DNA of 6,451 nucleotides from Candidatus Portnoybacteria bacterium CG_4_10_14_0_2_um_filter_44_20 (GCA_002792395.1 PFOG01000192.1:1-6451); one strand, 5' to 3'. Numbered from the stretch's first letter, positions 1 through 5,325 are shown. Notes: generated from the sequence alone by a model not told the origin. Translations and numbers: made by a program.

Positions 1-74
1 CACAATTAAGCGAAGCTTGCGTGAGCGTCCCGCTCACAATTAAGCGAAGCTTGCGTGAGCGTCCCGCTCACAAT
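1..74. repeat. Tandem 34-bp double-hairpin repeat, two copies
   Basis: Two identical 34-bp units (1-34, 35-68) abut, followed by the first six bases of a third. Each unit holds two inverted repeats: GTGAGCG and CGCTCAC around a TCC loop (first copy 21-37), and AAGC and GCTT around GAA (8-18). The second contains GCGAAGC, a sequence known to form an unusually stable DNA mini-hairpin. A diverged copy lies at 1724-1759. In both places the element follows the stop codon of a minus-strand gene (hsp20 here, valS there) in the same orientation relative to the gene. A role in transcript ending or mRNA 3'-end protection is inferred. There is no spacer between units, so it is not a CRISPR array. The left end may be cut by the window edge. 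Confidence 0.85.
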
Positions 75-86
75 AAGTAAAATATT

Positions 87-644
87 TTAGCTAGTTTTGA
101 CTTTTAGTTTTCTGGTCTTGGCCTTTTCAACTTTAGGCAGGCGGATGGTTAAAATGCCGTTTTTTAAAGCGGCATCTGCTTTGTCGGCCTCAATATCAAC
201 CGGTAGGATGACTGAACGAGAAAAGGCGCCCCAGTAGCACTCTTGATAGTAGTATTCTTCGGTTCTGACCTCTTCGTCTTTTTTTCTGGCGCCCCTAATG
301 GTTACCATGTCGTTGGAGATGGCGATATCGAGGTCATCGGCGCTTACTCCGGCGATGGTCGATTTGATAACAATATCCGAAGGAGTTTGGTAGACATCAA
401 TCGTCAGCTGTCCCTCCGATTCTGGCAACCATTCTTCTGCTCCTTCGCGCGCCGGAACTTTTTTGGCTTTTCTATTTTTGGCTATCGCGTTGTTTTCGGC
501 AACGGTTTGCTCAGTTTCCTTTTCATCGGGGTCGTCAAAAAGCAATTCTTCTTTTGGGCTCTTTTCTATCCCGGGGCCTATTTCTACTTCTGTTTCCGGC
601 TCATCAACGCCGGTGAGTTTTTGAAAGAAAGATGGTTTAGGCAT
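87..644 (-). CDS. Hsp20 family small heat-shock protein
   Basis: This 185-residue protein is an ATP-independent holdase-type chaperone of the alpha-crystallin/Hsp20 family, expected to act in the cytoplasm by binding unfolding proteins. The alpha-crystallin domain spans roughly residues 78-173 and ends in the family hallmark around residues 158-171 (A..KNGILTIRLPK). A short basic tail follows with a possible I/V-x-I/V-like contact (LKV, 180-182). The first 75 or so residues are acidic and low-complexity, probably a disordered N-terminal arm. The frame opens one codon earlier at a TTG (645-647), but the adjacent ATG at 642-644 is the more likely start. No Shine-Dalgarno lies just upstream; instead there are TGCTAAT-type direct repeats. 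The 34-bp double-hairpin repeat begins 13 bases past the stop. The family is clear; the client proteins are unknown. Confidence 0.93.
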   Translation of the reverse strand: MPKPSFFQKLTGVDEPETEVEIGPGIEKSPKEELLFDDPDEKETEQTVAENNAIAKNRKAKKVPAREGAEEWLPESEGQLTIDVYQTPSDIVIKSTIAGVSADDLDIAISNDMVTIRGARKKDEEVRTEEYYYQECYWGAFSRSVILPVDIEADKADAALKNGILTIRLPKVEKAKTRKLKVKTS

Positions 645-651
645 CAAAATA

Positions 652-691
652 TGCTAATTTGCTAATTATTGCTAATCTGCGAATCGCGAAT
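652..691. repeat. Degenerate TGCTAAT / TGCGAAT direct repeats upstream of hsp20
   Basis: TGCTAAT occurs at 652-658, 660-666 and 670-676, followed by TGCGAAT at 678-684 and CGCGAAT at 685-691. Spacing is 7 to 10 bases rather than strictly 7. The tract sits immediately 5' of the hsp20 start and occupies the expected leader or promoter position. The rest of the spacer (692-847) holds no gene I can support. Confidence 0.6.
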
Positions 692-761
692 AACCCCCTC
701 TTTTTGTCATTCGTAATTAGCTGATTGGCAACTCATTCGCATTTTGGCATCGTTTTTAAAC

Positions 762-784
762 GTTCGTTAATTTTTGGAACGAAC
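762..784. other. Inverted repeat between prsW-like gene and hsp20
   Basis: GTTCGTT (762-768) and AACGAAC (778-784) form a perfect 7-bp inverted repeat with a 9-base loop. It lies 64 bases past the stop of the prsW-like gene and about 120 bases before hsp20. It could be a weak transcript-end hairpin. On the minus strand no U-run follows the stem; on the plus strand a TTTTT run begins 6 bases after it. The function is uncertain. Confidence 0.35.
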
Positions 785-847
785 CCCTCGTTTTTATTGC
801 TGAGTGGCGTCTTTTTTCTTCGCGGGAGTAGCCAGCCTGTAATTGGC

Positions 848-1615
848 TCATTCTGTTTTGCAGACGGAAAGCTTATTTTTTAAATATCGAAAACCAAAAG
901 ATACAAACAGAGCCATGGCAACCAAAAGAGGAATGATCAGTAATGTTGTGAACGGGAACGAGTCCTTTAGGTTCACGATGTAATTATAACTCCCGTGAAA
1001 AACTATGGCAAGCACCAGGCCTTTGGCAATTAGCCGGGTCCTTTTTTGGGTTTCAAGCAGAGATTTGGCCCAAAAATAGCCTACTATTCCTGAAGCGAGG
1101 GCGTGAAGGAAGGTGGCTCCGACGAAGCGCAAACTAATGGTATTTATGGCGGCGCCGAGAGGCAATAAGGGGAATTGCAAGACGACCAACAGATTTTCGG
1201 CTGCCGCGAATCCAAGTCCGCCAGTTATTAAATATATCATTGCGTCGGGGGGTTCATCAAAATCCGGGTCTTTTGATACTTCCTCCTTTACTATTCGATA
1301 TTTAAGATATTCTTCTACCAGCGGGGCAAAAAATACCAGCCCGATTAAGGCTCTCCAACCGTCAGTATATTGATTTAAAAAAGACGATCCGTTCGTTAGG
1401 GCGCTAAGCATCGATTGCGGCCCCATTGGTTTAGTCAGCCAAAGCAGGAAAAGCTCGGCAACCGCGGCCATGGGGGCGATGAGCATCCCCCAGAGGAAGA
1501 TTTTTACGATCCGATGCTGTGGTTCGGGGTGCGGATCTTTCTTTAAATAAAATAAGAGCCAGATTAAGCTGGGCAGAAAGCCGAGAGCGATATAGAAGAG
1601 ATACGAAAGTATCAT
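848..1615 (-). CDS. PrsW-family intramembrane metalloprotease
   Basis: This is a 255-residue multi-pass membrane protein with the conserved polar motifs of the PrsW family, which belongs to the wider CPBP/Abi-like group of membrane proteases. Visible motifs in order are EEYLKY (101-106, the EExxK metal or catalytic motif), a D..PPDA stretch near 120-125 leading into GFAAAEN (135-141), FLHALASGIVGY (169-180, His171) and FHGSYNY (206-212, His207). About seven hydrophobic segments lie near 3-23, 36-60, 88-104, 126-150, 160-184, 197-214 and 222-243. In Bacillus subtilis PrsW makes the first cut in the anti-sigma factor RsiW; no sigma/anti-sigma pair is visible here, so the substrate is unknown. 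The ATG start lies within a 7-bp tandem repeat and overlaps the stop of a 5-codon upstream ORF. The length fits the family. Confidence 0.85.
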   Translation of the reverse strand: MILSYLFYIALGFLPSLIWLLFYLKKDPHPEPQHRIVKIFLWGMLIAPMAAVAELFLLWLTKPMGPQSMLSALTNGSSFLNQYTDGWRALIGLVFFAPLVEEYLKYRIVKEEVSKDPDFDEPPDAMIYLITGGLGFAAAENLLVVLQFPLLPLGAAINTISLRFVGATFLHALASGIVGYFWAKSLLETQKRTRLIAKGLVLAIVFHGSYNYIVNLKDSFPFTTLLIIPLLVAMALFVSFGFRYLKNKLSVCKTE

Positions 1616-1636
1616 GTATTATGTATCATGTATGAA
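1609..1636. repeat. Heptamer tandem repeat (GTATNAT type) at the prsW-like gene start
   Basis: Four consecutive 7-bp units follow the pattern GTATCAT / GTATTAT, the last diverging to GTATGAA. The first unit overlaps the opening ATG of the prsW-like gene, so the start codon is part of the repeat. The same heptamer family recurs at 5258-5292 beside the tRNA gene. Confidence 0.8.
1612..1629 (-). other. Five-codon upstream ORF (MIHNT) with a well-placed Shine-Dalgarno
   Basis: On the minus strand GGGGGAG (1638-1644) lies 8 bases before an ATG (1627-1629) that opens a 5-codon frame ending in TGA (1612-1614). That TGA overlaps the prsW-like ATG (1613-1615) as ATGA, a classic translational-coupling arrangement. 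The Shine-Dalgarno is 22 bases from the prsW-like start, too far to serve it directly. The ORF is built from heptamer repeat units, so it may be fortuitous. Confidence 0.4.
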
Positions 1637-1637
1637 T

Positions 1638-1690
1638 CTCCCCCGTGGTACTGCGGGGTATCTTGTTTTTGGAAACAATAAAGCGGGGAG
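1638..1690 (-). promoter_or_regulatory. Structured leader upstream of the prsW-like gene
   Basis: Three complementary sets are visible. CCCCG (1641-1645) and CGGGG (1654-1658) pair around an 8-base loop and take up part of the Shine-Dalgarno GGGGGAG. TTGTTT (1663-1668) and AAACAA (1673-1678) pair around a 4-base loop. CGGGGAG at 1684-1690 is complementary to the CTCCCC at 1638-1643, an alternative partner for the same Shine-Dalgarno. Two mutually exclusive pairings would therefore hide one ribosome-binding site. Regulation is inferred only. The region matches no riboswitch class I recognise and could simply be the valS 3' end. Confidence 0.35.
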
Positions 1691-1700
1691 TAAAAACGCA

Positions 1701-1728
1701 TAATACTTCATACATTATACGTTATTAA
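1701..1728. repeat. Degenerate heptamer tract (TAATACT/TTATACG type)
   Basis: Four 7-bp units (1701-1707, 1708-1714, 1715-1721, 1722-1728) share a T-A/T-rich pattern with T at the first position. The tract lies between the prsW-like leader and the valS-proximal 34-bp element and contains the candidate -10 box. Confidence 0.55.
1714..1719 (-). promoter_or_regulatory. Candidate -10 box (TATAAT) for the prsW-like gene
   Basis: A perfect TATAAT lies on the minus strand, about 98 bases before the prsW-like ATG, so a transcript would start near 1707 and include the whole structured leader. No convincing -35 hexamer lies 16-18 bases upstream. The box is embedded in a 7-bp repeat tract, so it may be incidental. 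Confidence 0.3.
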
Positions 1729-1759
1729 GCGTAGCTTGCGTGAGCGTTCCGCTCACAAT
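1724..1759. repeat. Dispersed third copy of the 34-bp double-hairpin repeat
   Basis: This copy matches the units at 1-74 except at two positions. One turns the GAA loop of the small hairpin into GTA (AAGC-GTA-GCTT). The other turns the TCC loop of the larger hairpin into TTC (GTGAGCG-TTC-CGCTCAC). Both stems are unchanged. The valS stop codon (1753-1755) lies inside the CGCTCAC arm. Position and orientation relative to the upstream gene match the hsp20 case, which supports a 3'-end role. Confidence 0.85.
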
Positions 1760-3909
1760 ACCGAATGTTGGTTTGGCCATTCTGCCACTATCAATATTTT
1801 TTCTTTTACTAAATTTTTCTCCACCAACTCTTGCCAAATCGTCTCTGTTATAAATGGCATAAAAGGATGGAGTAATTTTAAAATCGTAGTCAGGGCGTAG
1901 ACCAAGATCATTTTAACATCTTTTGTGTTTTTTGTCTTGGAATGCTCAATATATTTATCCGCGAAGTCGTGCCAGACGAAATCATAAATGACGTGCGCTG
2001 CCTCGCCAAAATTATATTTCTGAAGATTGTCGGTGGTGTCTTTTATTGTTTCGCCAAGTTTTTTTATTAAAGCGAGGCTCTCTTCGTCGGCGCCGTCAAG
2101 ATCGGGTTCGTTGTTGGCCAAAATATTGCCTTCGGTTTTTGTTGAAACAAATCGTGCGATGTTCCAAAGTTTGTTGGCGAATTTTTTGCCCATCATTAGA
2201 ACGTTTTCATTAAAGTGGATGTCTTGGCCGCCGAAAGTCTGATAGATTAAGCCGAAACGGGTGGCGTCCGCCCCGTATTTTTCTATAAGCTCCAAAGGGT
2301 CGATGCCGGTGCCCAGAGACTTACTCATTCGTTTTCCTTCTTTGTTTAGAACGGTAGCGTGGATTATAACCGTTTTGAACGGAGCTTGGTCCATGAATTC
2401 TAAGCCGGAAAAAATCATTCTGGAGATCCAGAGGTGAAGTATGTCTCGGGCGGAAGTGATGACTGTTGCGGAGTAGAAATTTTTTAAGTCTTTCGTTTCT
2501 TGCGGCCAGCCTAAGGCGGCGAATGGCCAGAGAGCGGAAGAAAACCAGGTGTCGAAAGTGTCTTCGCAGTTTTCTATTGGAATCTGGTGTCCCCACCAAA
2601 TTTGTCGCGAGACGCACCAGTCGCGGACGTTTCTTAGCCAATCGAGCGATATAGCTTTCCAGCGTTCCGGCTCATAGGTTATCTCTCCATTTTCTATTGC
2701 CTTAATGGCTTTTTCCGCCAGTGGTTTCATTTTGAGAAACCACTGTTTTGATGGTAGTGGTTCTATTGTTGAGTTGCAGCGGTAGCATTTAGCAACATTG
2801 TGGATGAATTCTTCTTCTTTTTCTATCAGGCCTAATTCTTTTAATTTGCCGACGACTTTGGCTCTGGCCTCAGAAATCTTCAGGCCATCGAATTCTTCGT
2901 TGACGTTGATGATTTTTCCGACCTCATTGATAATTTTCAGAATAGGCAAATTATTCTTGAAAGCGATCTCGTTGTCGGCCAAGTCGTGCGCTGGAGTAAC
3001 CTTAACCGCGCCGGTGCCGAATTCTATCTCGATTAAAGGATCAGCGACAATAGGAATTTCTCTGTTAACCAAAGGTAGAATAACGGTTTGGCCGACTAAA
3101 GCTTTATACCTTTCGTCTTTGGGATTAACCGCTATTGCTGTGTCTCCAAGCATGGTTTCTGGCCTCGTTGTCGCGACAGTTATGAATTTCGAATTTCGAA
3201 TTTCGCTGGCGCCTACGCCGAACTTGTTCCATTTCGAATTTTTCGCAATCGGGTATTTTATATACCAAAGTTTTGATTTCTCTTCGGCGTATTCCAATTC
3301 CAGGTCTGAAAGGGCGGTTTGGTCTTTAATGCACCAATTTACAACTCGTTCGCCCTGGTAGATCAGCCCTTTTTTCTGATAGTGCTCAAAGGCGGTTCTC
3401 ACGGCTTCCTGATATTCTTTGTCCATGGTAAATCTGGTTCTTGACCAGTCTAGCGAGCAGCCGAGTTTTTTGAGCTGGTCTAAAATGATGTTTCCATATT
3501 TTTCTCTCCATTCCCAGATCTTTTTTAAGAATTCCTCCTTGCCCAGATCGTGGCGCGATAAACCTTGTTTTTTCAGTTCTTTTTCAACTGCGTTCTGGGT
3601 GGCGATGCCGGCGTGGTCGGTGCCGGGTAGCCAGAGCGTCTTATATCCGCGCATGCGATGGAAGCGGATTAAGGTGTCCGAAATAGTGTTTTCCAGAGCA
3701 TGTCCCATATGAAGCGAGCCGGTAATGTTGGGCGGGGCGATTAGGATAGTGTATGTTTTACCATTACCTTTTGGTAAGTTATCCGGATTAAAATAGCCCG
3801 ACTGCTCCCAAAGCCGGTAAATTTTTTCCTCAACTTCTTTCGGGTCGTAGGGCTTTCCCCGAGGTATATCCGAAATATTATTTTTGGGTTCGTCGGGATC
3901 GTTTGTCAT
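1753..3909 (-). CDS. valS: Valyl-tRNA synthetase, trimmed form
   Basis: This class I aminoacyl-tRNA synthetase joins valine to tRNA-Val in the cytoplasm. Numbered from the ATG at 3909 (718 residues), it shows the HIGH motif as HMGH (67-70), the CP1 editing region beginning TTRPETMLGD (247-256), one CxxC pair (375, 378), SRQIWWGH (434-441), DTWFSSALWPF (453-463), KRMSKS (526-531) and the start of the anticodon-binding helical domain. Typical ValRS has roughly 860-950 residues. Here two parts seem absent: the zinc-ribbon-like insert normally between GHxIP and DTWFSS, and everything after the anticodon domain, including the C-terminal coiled-coil arm. Residues 222-242 are an extra in-frame stretch built partly from GAAATTC repeats. 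A GTG at 3943-3945 would add 12 residues but lies upstream of a plausible -10 box, so the ATG is preferred. The TGA stop lies in a 34-bp repeat. Confidence 0.95.
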   Translation of the reverse strand: MTNDPDEPKNNISDIPRGKPYDPKEVEEKIYRLWEQSGYFNPDNLPKGNGKTYTILIAPPNITGSLHMGHALENTISDTLIRFHRMRGYKTLWLPGTDHAGIATQNAVEKELKKQGLSRHDLGKEEFLKKIWEWREKYGNIILDQLKKLGCSLDWSRTRFTMDKEYQEAVRTAFEHYQKKGLIYQGERVVNWCIKDQTALSDLELEYAEEKSKLWYIKYPIAKNSKWNKFGVGASEIRNSKFITVATTRPETMLGDTAIAVNPKDERYKALVGQTVILPLVNREIPIVADPLIEIEFGTGAVKVTPAHDLADNEIAFKNNLPILKIINEVGKIINVNEEFDGLKISEARAKVVGKLKELGLIEKEEEFIHNVAKCYRCNSTIEPLPSKQWFLKMKPLAEKAIKAIENGEITYEPERWKAISLDWLRNVRDWCVSRQIWWGHQIPIENCEDTFDTWFSSALWPFAALGWPQETKDLKNFYSATVITSARDILHLWISRMIFSGLEFMDQAPFKTVIIHATVLNKEGKRMSKSLGTGIDPLELIEKYGADATRFGLIYQTFGGQDIHFNENVLMMGKKFANKLWNIARFVSTKTEGNILANNEPDLDGADEESLALIKKLGETIKDTTDNLQKYNFGEAAHVIYDFVWHDFADKYIEHSKTKNTKDVKMILVYALTTILKLLHPFMPFITETIWQELVEKNLVKEKILIVAEWPNQHSVL
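3184..3204. repeat. GAATTTC heptamer x3 inside valS
   Basis: Three perfect tandem copies of GAATTTC (GAAATTC in gene sense) total 21 bases and encode EIRNSKF in frame (residues 236-242). A related CGAATTT stretch with a TTTTTCG tail lies at 3235-3245. Together they bracket an insert in the ValRS editing region where the family normally moves almost directly from the LWYIKYP strand to the ATTRPET strand. Confidence 0.85.
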
Positions 3910-3935
3910 CTGATTTTCTTGCTTTTTATGTGGTA

Positions 3936-3964
3936 ATCTTAACACGATAAAATAATTTTTCCAA
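3936..3964 (-). promoter_or_regulatory. Candidate valS promoter
   Basis: On the minus strand TTGGAA (3959-3964) and TAAGAT (3936-3941) are separated by 17 bases, each matching 4 of 6 consensus positions. Transcription would begin near 3929, giving a leader of about 20 bases before the ATG at 3909 and excluding the GTG at 3945 as start. The -35 box lies 14 bases from that of the divergent promoter. Confidence 0.35.
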
Positions 3965-3978
3965 CTCGTTATCTGTTC

Positions 3979-4006
3979 TTGTTAGCATGTTTCAGGGTAG
4001 TATAAT
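3979..4006 (+). promoter_or_regulatory. Promoter for the 360-residue gene
   Basis: TTGTTA (3979-3984) and a perfect TATAAT (4001-4006) are separated by 16 bases. The predicted start point near 4013 gives a leader of about 26 bases before the ATG at 4039. No Shine-Dalgarno is visible before that ATG. It is the best sigma-70-like promoter in the window. Confidence 0.6.
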
Positions 4007-4038
4007 AGTGGTAGATTATTAAAAAATATTGATCAAAC

Positions 4039-5121
4039 ATGCTTCATCCTTTTGGCGGAACTTTTAAACAATTTGAGGCTCCAGTGGAAAATGTAATTGA
4101 GAGCGATGTAATGGGCAGGATCAAGTCGGGCCTCGTTGAATTAGAGCATGGCGGCCTTGAGCCGACAGCTGTTCCGGCCACGAAATTCCATCTTTACAAT
4201 TTTCTCAAGCAGCATCCAACAGCCAGCGAAGAGGATTTTTCTAAGGAGGTAGATAGGTGCCGGCGCTATTCCGAAGAGGAGAAAGAATATAGCCGCGAAG
4301 GAAATCCCCTGCCGACTATTGGCATAGAAGTAGAGGTGCCGGAAAAATATTTATCCGAAGATAAAGTGGCGGTTTTGAACGAATTGGGCATTCCCAATTA
4401 TCAGGAAAGCCGAACATATTCAAACGCGTTATGGGAAGTAAATCCCAATTTTACTTATAGTCCCTGGGTGCAGGGCCGGATACTTCAGGAATTAGCTGTT
4501 ATGGGCGCATTACCCATGGAAGATTTCGGTGCTGGAACCAAGAAGATTAGTTCAGAGGAGCTGTTGTCGCTGCATATTAATTTGGGTTTGCCGGGGGAGT
4601 TATTGACTAATCCGCGTGTTTCCCAAGCTGAGTTTTATGTTTTAAGCGATGTAATGAATTACGCTTTTACGTCAGAAAATCGGCTGGCGAACAGAAAAAC
4701 AAATACGTCTTTGATTCGTAAAAGCAAAAATACCAAGGTTAGCAAAAAGAGCGGAAAGATGTCGTTGGCTGACCACGATTCTTTTGCTCTGAGGCTAGAG
4801 TTGCGTGCTTCGGAATTCCGTGATTACCCGAGCTATCGTATGCTGGCTGAGGTTCAACGATTAGCCGCCATCCTTATCTCGTTCATGAAAGTCGAAAACA
4901 AATTGCCCACTACCGAGACAGAAAAGAAATTGGCCGAAGTCTGGCCGGATTTTAGTAATGAGGCGCGGCAAGAATTTGAGAAACACGGGTTGTTTTCGGA
5001 CGTGATTGATAAAAACCCGGCTCAAGGCATCGACATTCTAAAAAGTACTGACCTAAGGCAAAAAAGCCGGCAAATATTTTCCCGGTATGCCAGAAGGGTT
5101 GGGGAGATTATCGGCAAATAA
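4039..5121 (+). CDS. Unrecognised 360-residue protein with glutamine synthetase/amidoligase-like motifs
   Basis: I do not recognise this protein by name. It is soluble, with no signal peptide or membrane segment. The first 90 residues are charged and helical-looking. Ordered motifs follow: GIEVEV (95-100), LWEVNPN (131-137), LSLHINLG (177-184) and LRLELR (251-256), the last followed by a helix with DYPSYRMLAEVQRLAAI. This order (ExE, E..P, HxN, RxExR then a D/N-P-Y/S helix) resembles the active-site layout of the glutamine synthetase superfamily, including gamma-glutamylcysteine ligases and amidoligases. In those enzymes such residues bind Mg2+/ATP and the carboxylate substrate. A Lys/Ser-rich stretch (about 216-241) separates the third and fourth motifs. 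An ATP-dependent carboxylate-amine ligase role is inferred, not shown. The gene has its own promoter, diverges from valS and ends just before a strong terminator. The ORF itself is very likely real; the family assignment is tentative. Confidence 0.85.
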   Translation: MLHPFGGTFKQFEAPVENVIESDVMGRIKSGLVELEHGGLEPTAVPATKFHLYNFLKQHPTASEEDFSKEVDRCRRYSEEEKEYSREGNPLPTIGIEVEVPEKYLSEDKVAVLNELGIPNYQESRTYSNALWEVNPNFTYSPWVQGRILQELAVMGALPMEDFGAGTKKISSEELLSLHINLGLPGELLTNPRVSQAEFYVLSDVMNYAFTSENRLANRKTNTSLIRKSKNTKVSKKSGKMSLADHDSFALRLELRASEFRDYPSYRMLAEVQRLAAILISFMKVENKLPTTETEKKLAEVWPDFSNEARQEFEKHGLFSDVIDKNPAQGIDILKSTDLRQKSRQIFSRYARRVGEIIGK

Positions 5122-5136
5122 TTTTTTTTGGTCTTT

Positions 5137-5173
5137 ACAGAAAACCGTCCGTATTCCGCGGACGGTTTTCTGT
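5137..5173. terminator. Bidirectional rho-independent terminator
   Basis: A perfect 15-bp stem, ACAGAAAACCGTCCG (5137-5151) and its complement (5159-5173), encloses a 7-base loop. The GC-rich core is flanked by AAAA on the left and TTTT on the right, so it can end transcription in both directions. It lies 15 bases past the stop of the 360-residue gene and 5 bases past the 3' end of the convergent tRNA gene, serving both. Confidence 0.88.
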
Positions 5174-5178
5174 GATTG

Positions 5179-5250
5179 CAGCCCCAAGGGGAATCGAACC
5201 CCTGTTGTCACATTGAAAGCGTGATGTCCTAACCACTAGACGATGGGGCC
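5179..5250 (-). tRNA. tRNA-Glu (anticodon UUC)
   Basis: The minus strand folds as a complete cloverleaf. The acceptor arms GGCCCCA and TGGGGCT pair with one G-U at 1-72. The D arm is GTC/GAC around TAGTGGTTAG. The anticodon stem TCACG/TGTGA carries loop CTTTCAA with TTC at the anticodon (plus-strand 5215-5217). The T arm is AGGGG/CCCCT around TTCGATT. The discriminator base is G. The next genomic bases read CAA, so the CCA tail is not encoded and must be added by a CCA-adding enzyme. UUC reads both GAA and GAG. Confidence 0.96.
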
Positions 5251-5257
5251 AGAGTAG

Positions 5258-5299
5258 GTATCAAGTATTATGTATTAAGTATAAAGTATAAATTGGGAA
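5258..5299. repeat. Heptamer tandem repeat (GTATNAW type) upstream of tRNA-Glu
   Basis: Five consecutive 7-bp units of the form GTAT-C/T/A-A-A/T run from 5258 to 5292 and end in a diverged unit TTGGGAA. The consensus matches the tract at 1609-1636. The tract occupies the promoter and leader region of the minus-strand tRNA gene. Confidence 0.85.
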
Positions 5300-5307
5300 T
5301 TTGTCAC
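5278..5307 (-). promoter_or_regulatory. Candidate tRNA-Glu promoter
   Basis: On the minus strand GTGACA (5302-5307) and TATACT (5278-5283) are 18 bases apart, matching 5 of 6 positions each. The start point near 5271 would leave a 5' leader of about 20 bases for RNase P to remove. The -10 box is made of heptamer repeat units. Confidence 0.4.
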
Positions 5308-5325
5308 TACATATTACTAAAAAGA

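Noticed and set aside
21..41. Resemblance of the 34-bp repeat to a lac operator (AATTGTGAGCGG on the minus strand)
   Set aside because: The match covers only one half-site. The other arm has different spacing and is better explained as a GTGAGCG/CGCTCAC hairpin. No LacI-type gene or sugar operon is present, and the copies sit at gene 3' ends.
1..74. CRISPR-like direct repeats
   Set aside because: The 34-bp units abut with no unique spacers, there are only two full copies, and no cas gene is visible.
243..665. 140-residue plus-strand open frame over hsp20
   Set aside because: It is antisense to a clear Hsp20 gene and its translation is a Phe/Val-rich shadow with no domain.
652..684. CIRCE-type heat-shock operator upstream of hsp20
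   Set aside because: TTAGCA appears on the minus strand as a direct repeat, but the required inverted partner GAGTGCTAA is absent.
848..1755. UGA recoding to glycine, as in some candidate phyla
   Set aside because: The prsW-like gene and valS both end naturally at TGA, and no gene shows in-frame TGA at conserved glycines.
2321..2641. 106-residue minus-strand open frame in another phase of valS
   Set aside because: It overlaps the ValRS frame that encodes the conserved DTWFSS and KMSKS regions; the Arg-rich translation is a frame shadow.
2798..3361. 187-residue plus-strand open frame inside valS
   Set aside because: It is antisense to the conserved ValRS frame and shows Ser-rich, domain-free translation typical of a shadow.
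3943..3945. GTG as the valS start
   Set aside because: It would put the start upstream of the best -10 box and adds 12 residues with no family match; the ATG at 3907-3909 is a better choice, though neither has a strong Shine-Dalgarno.
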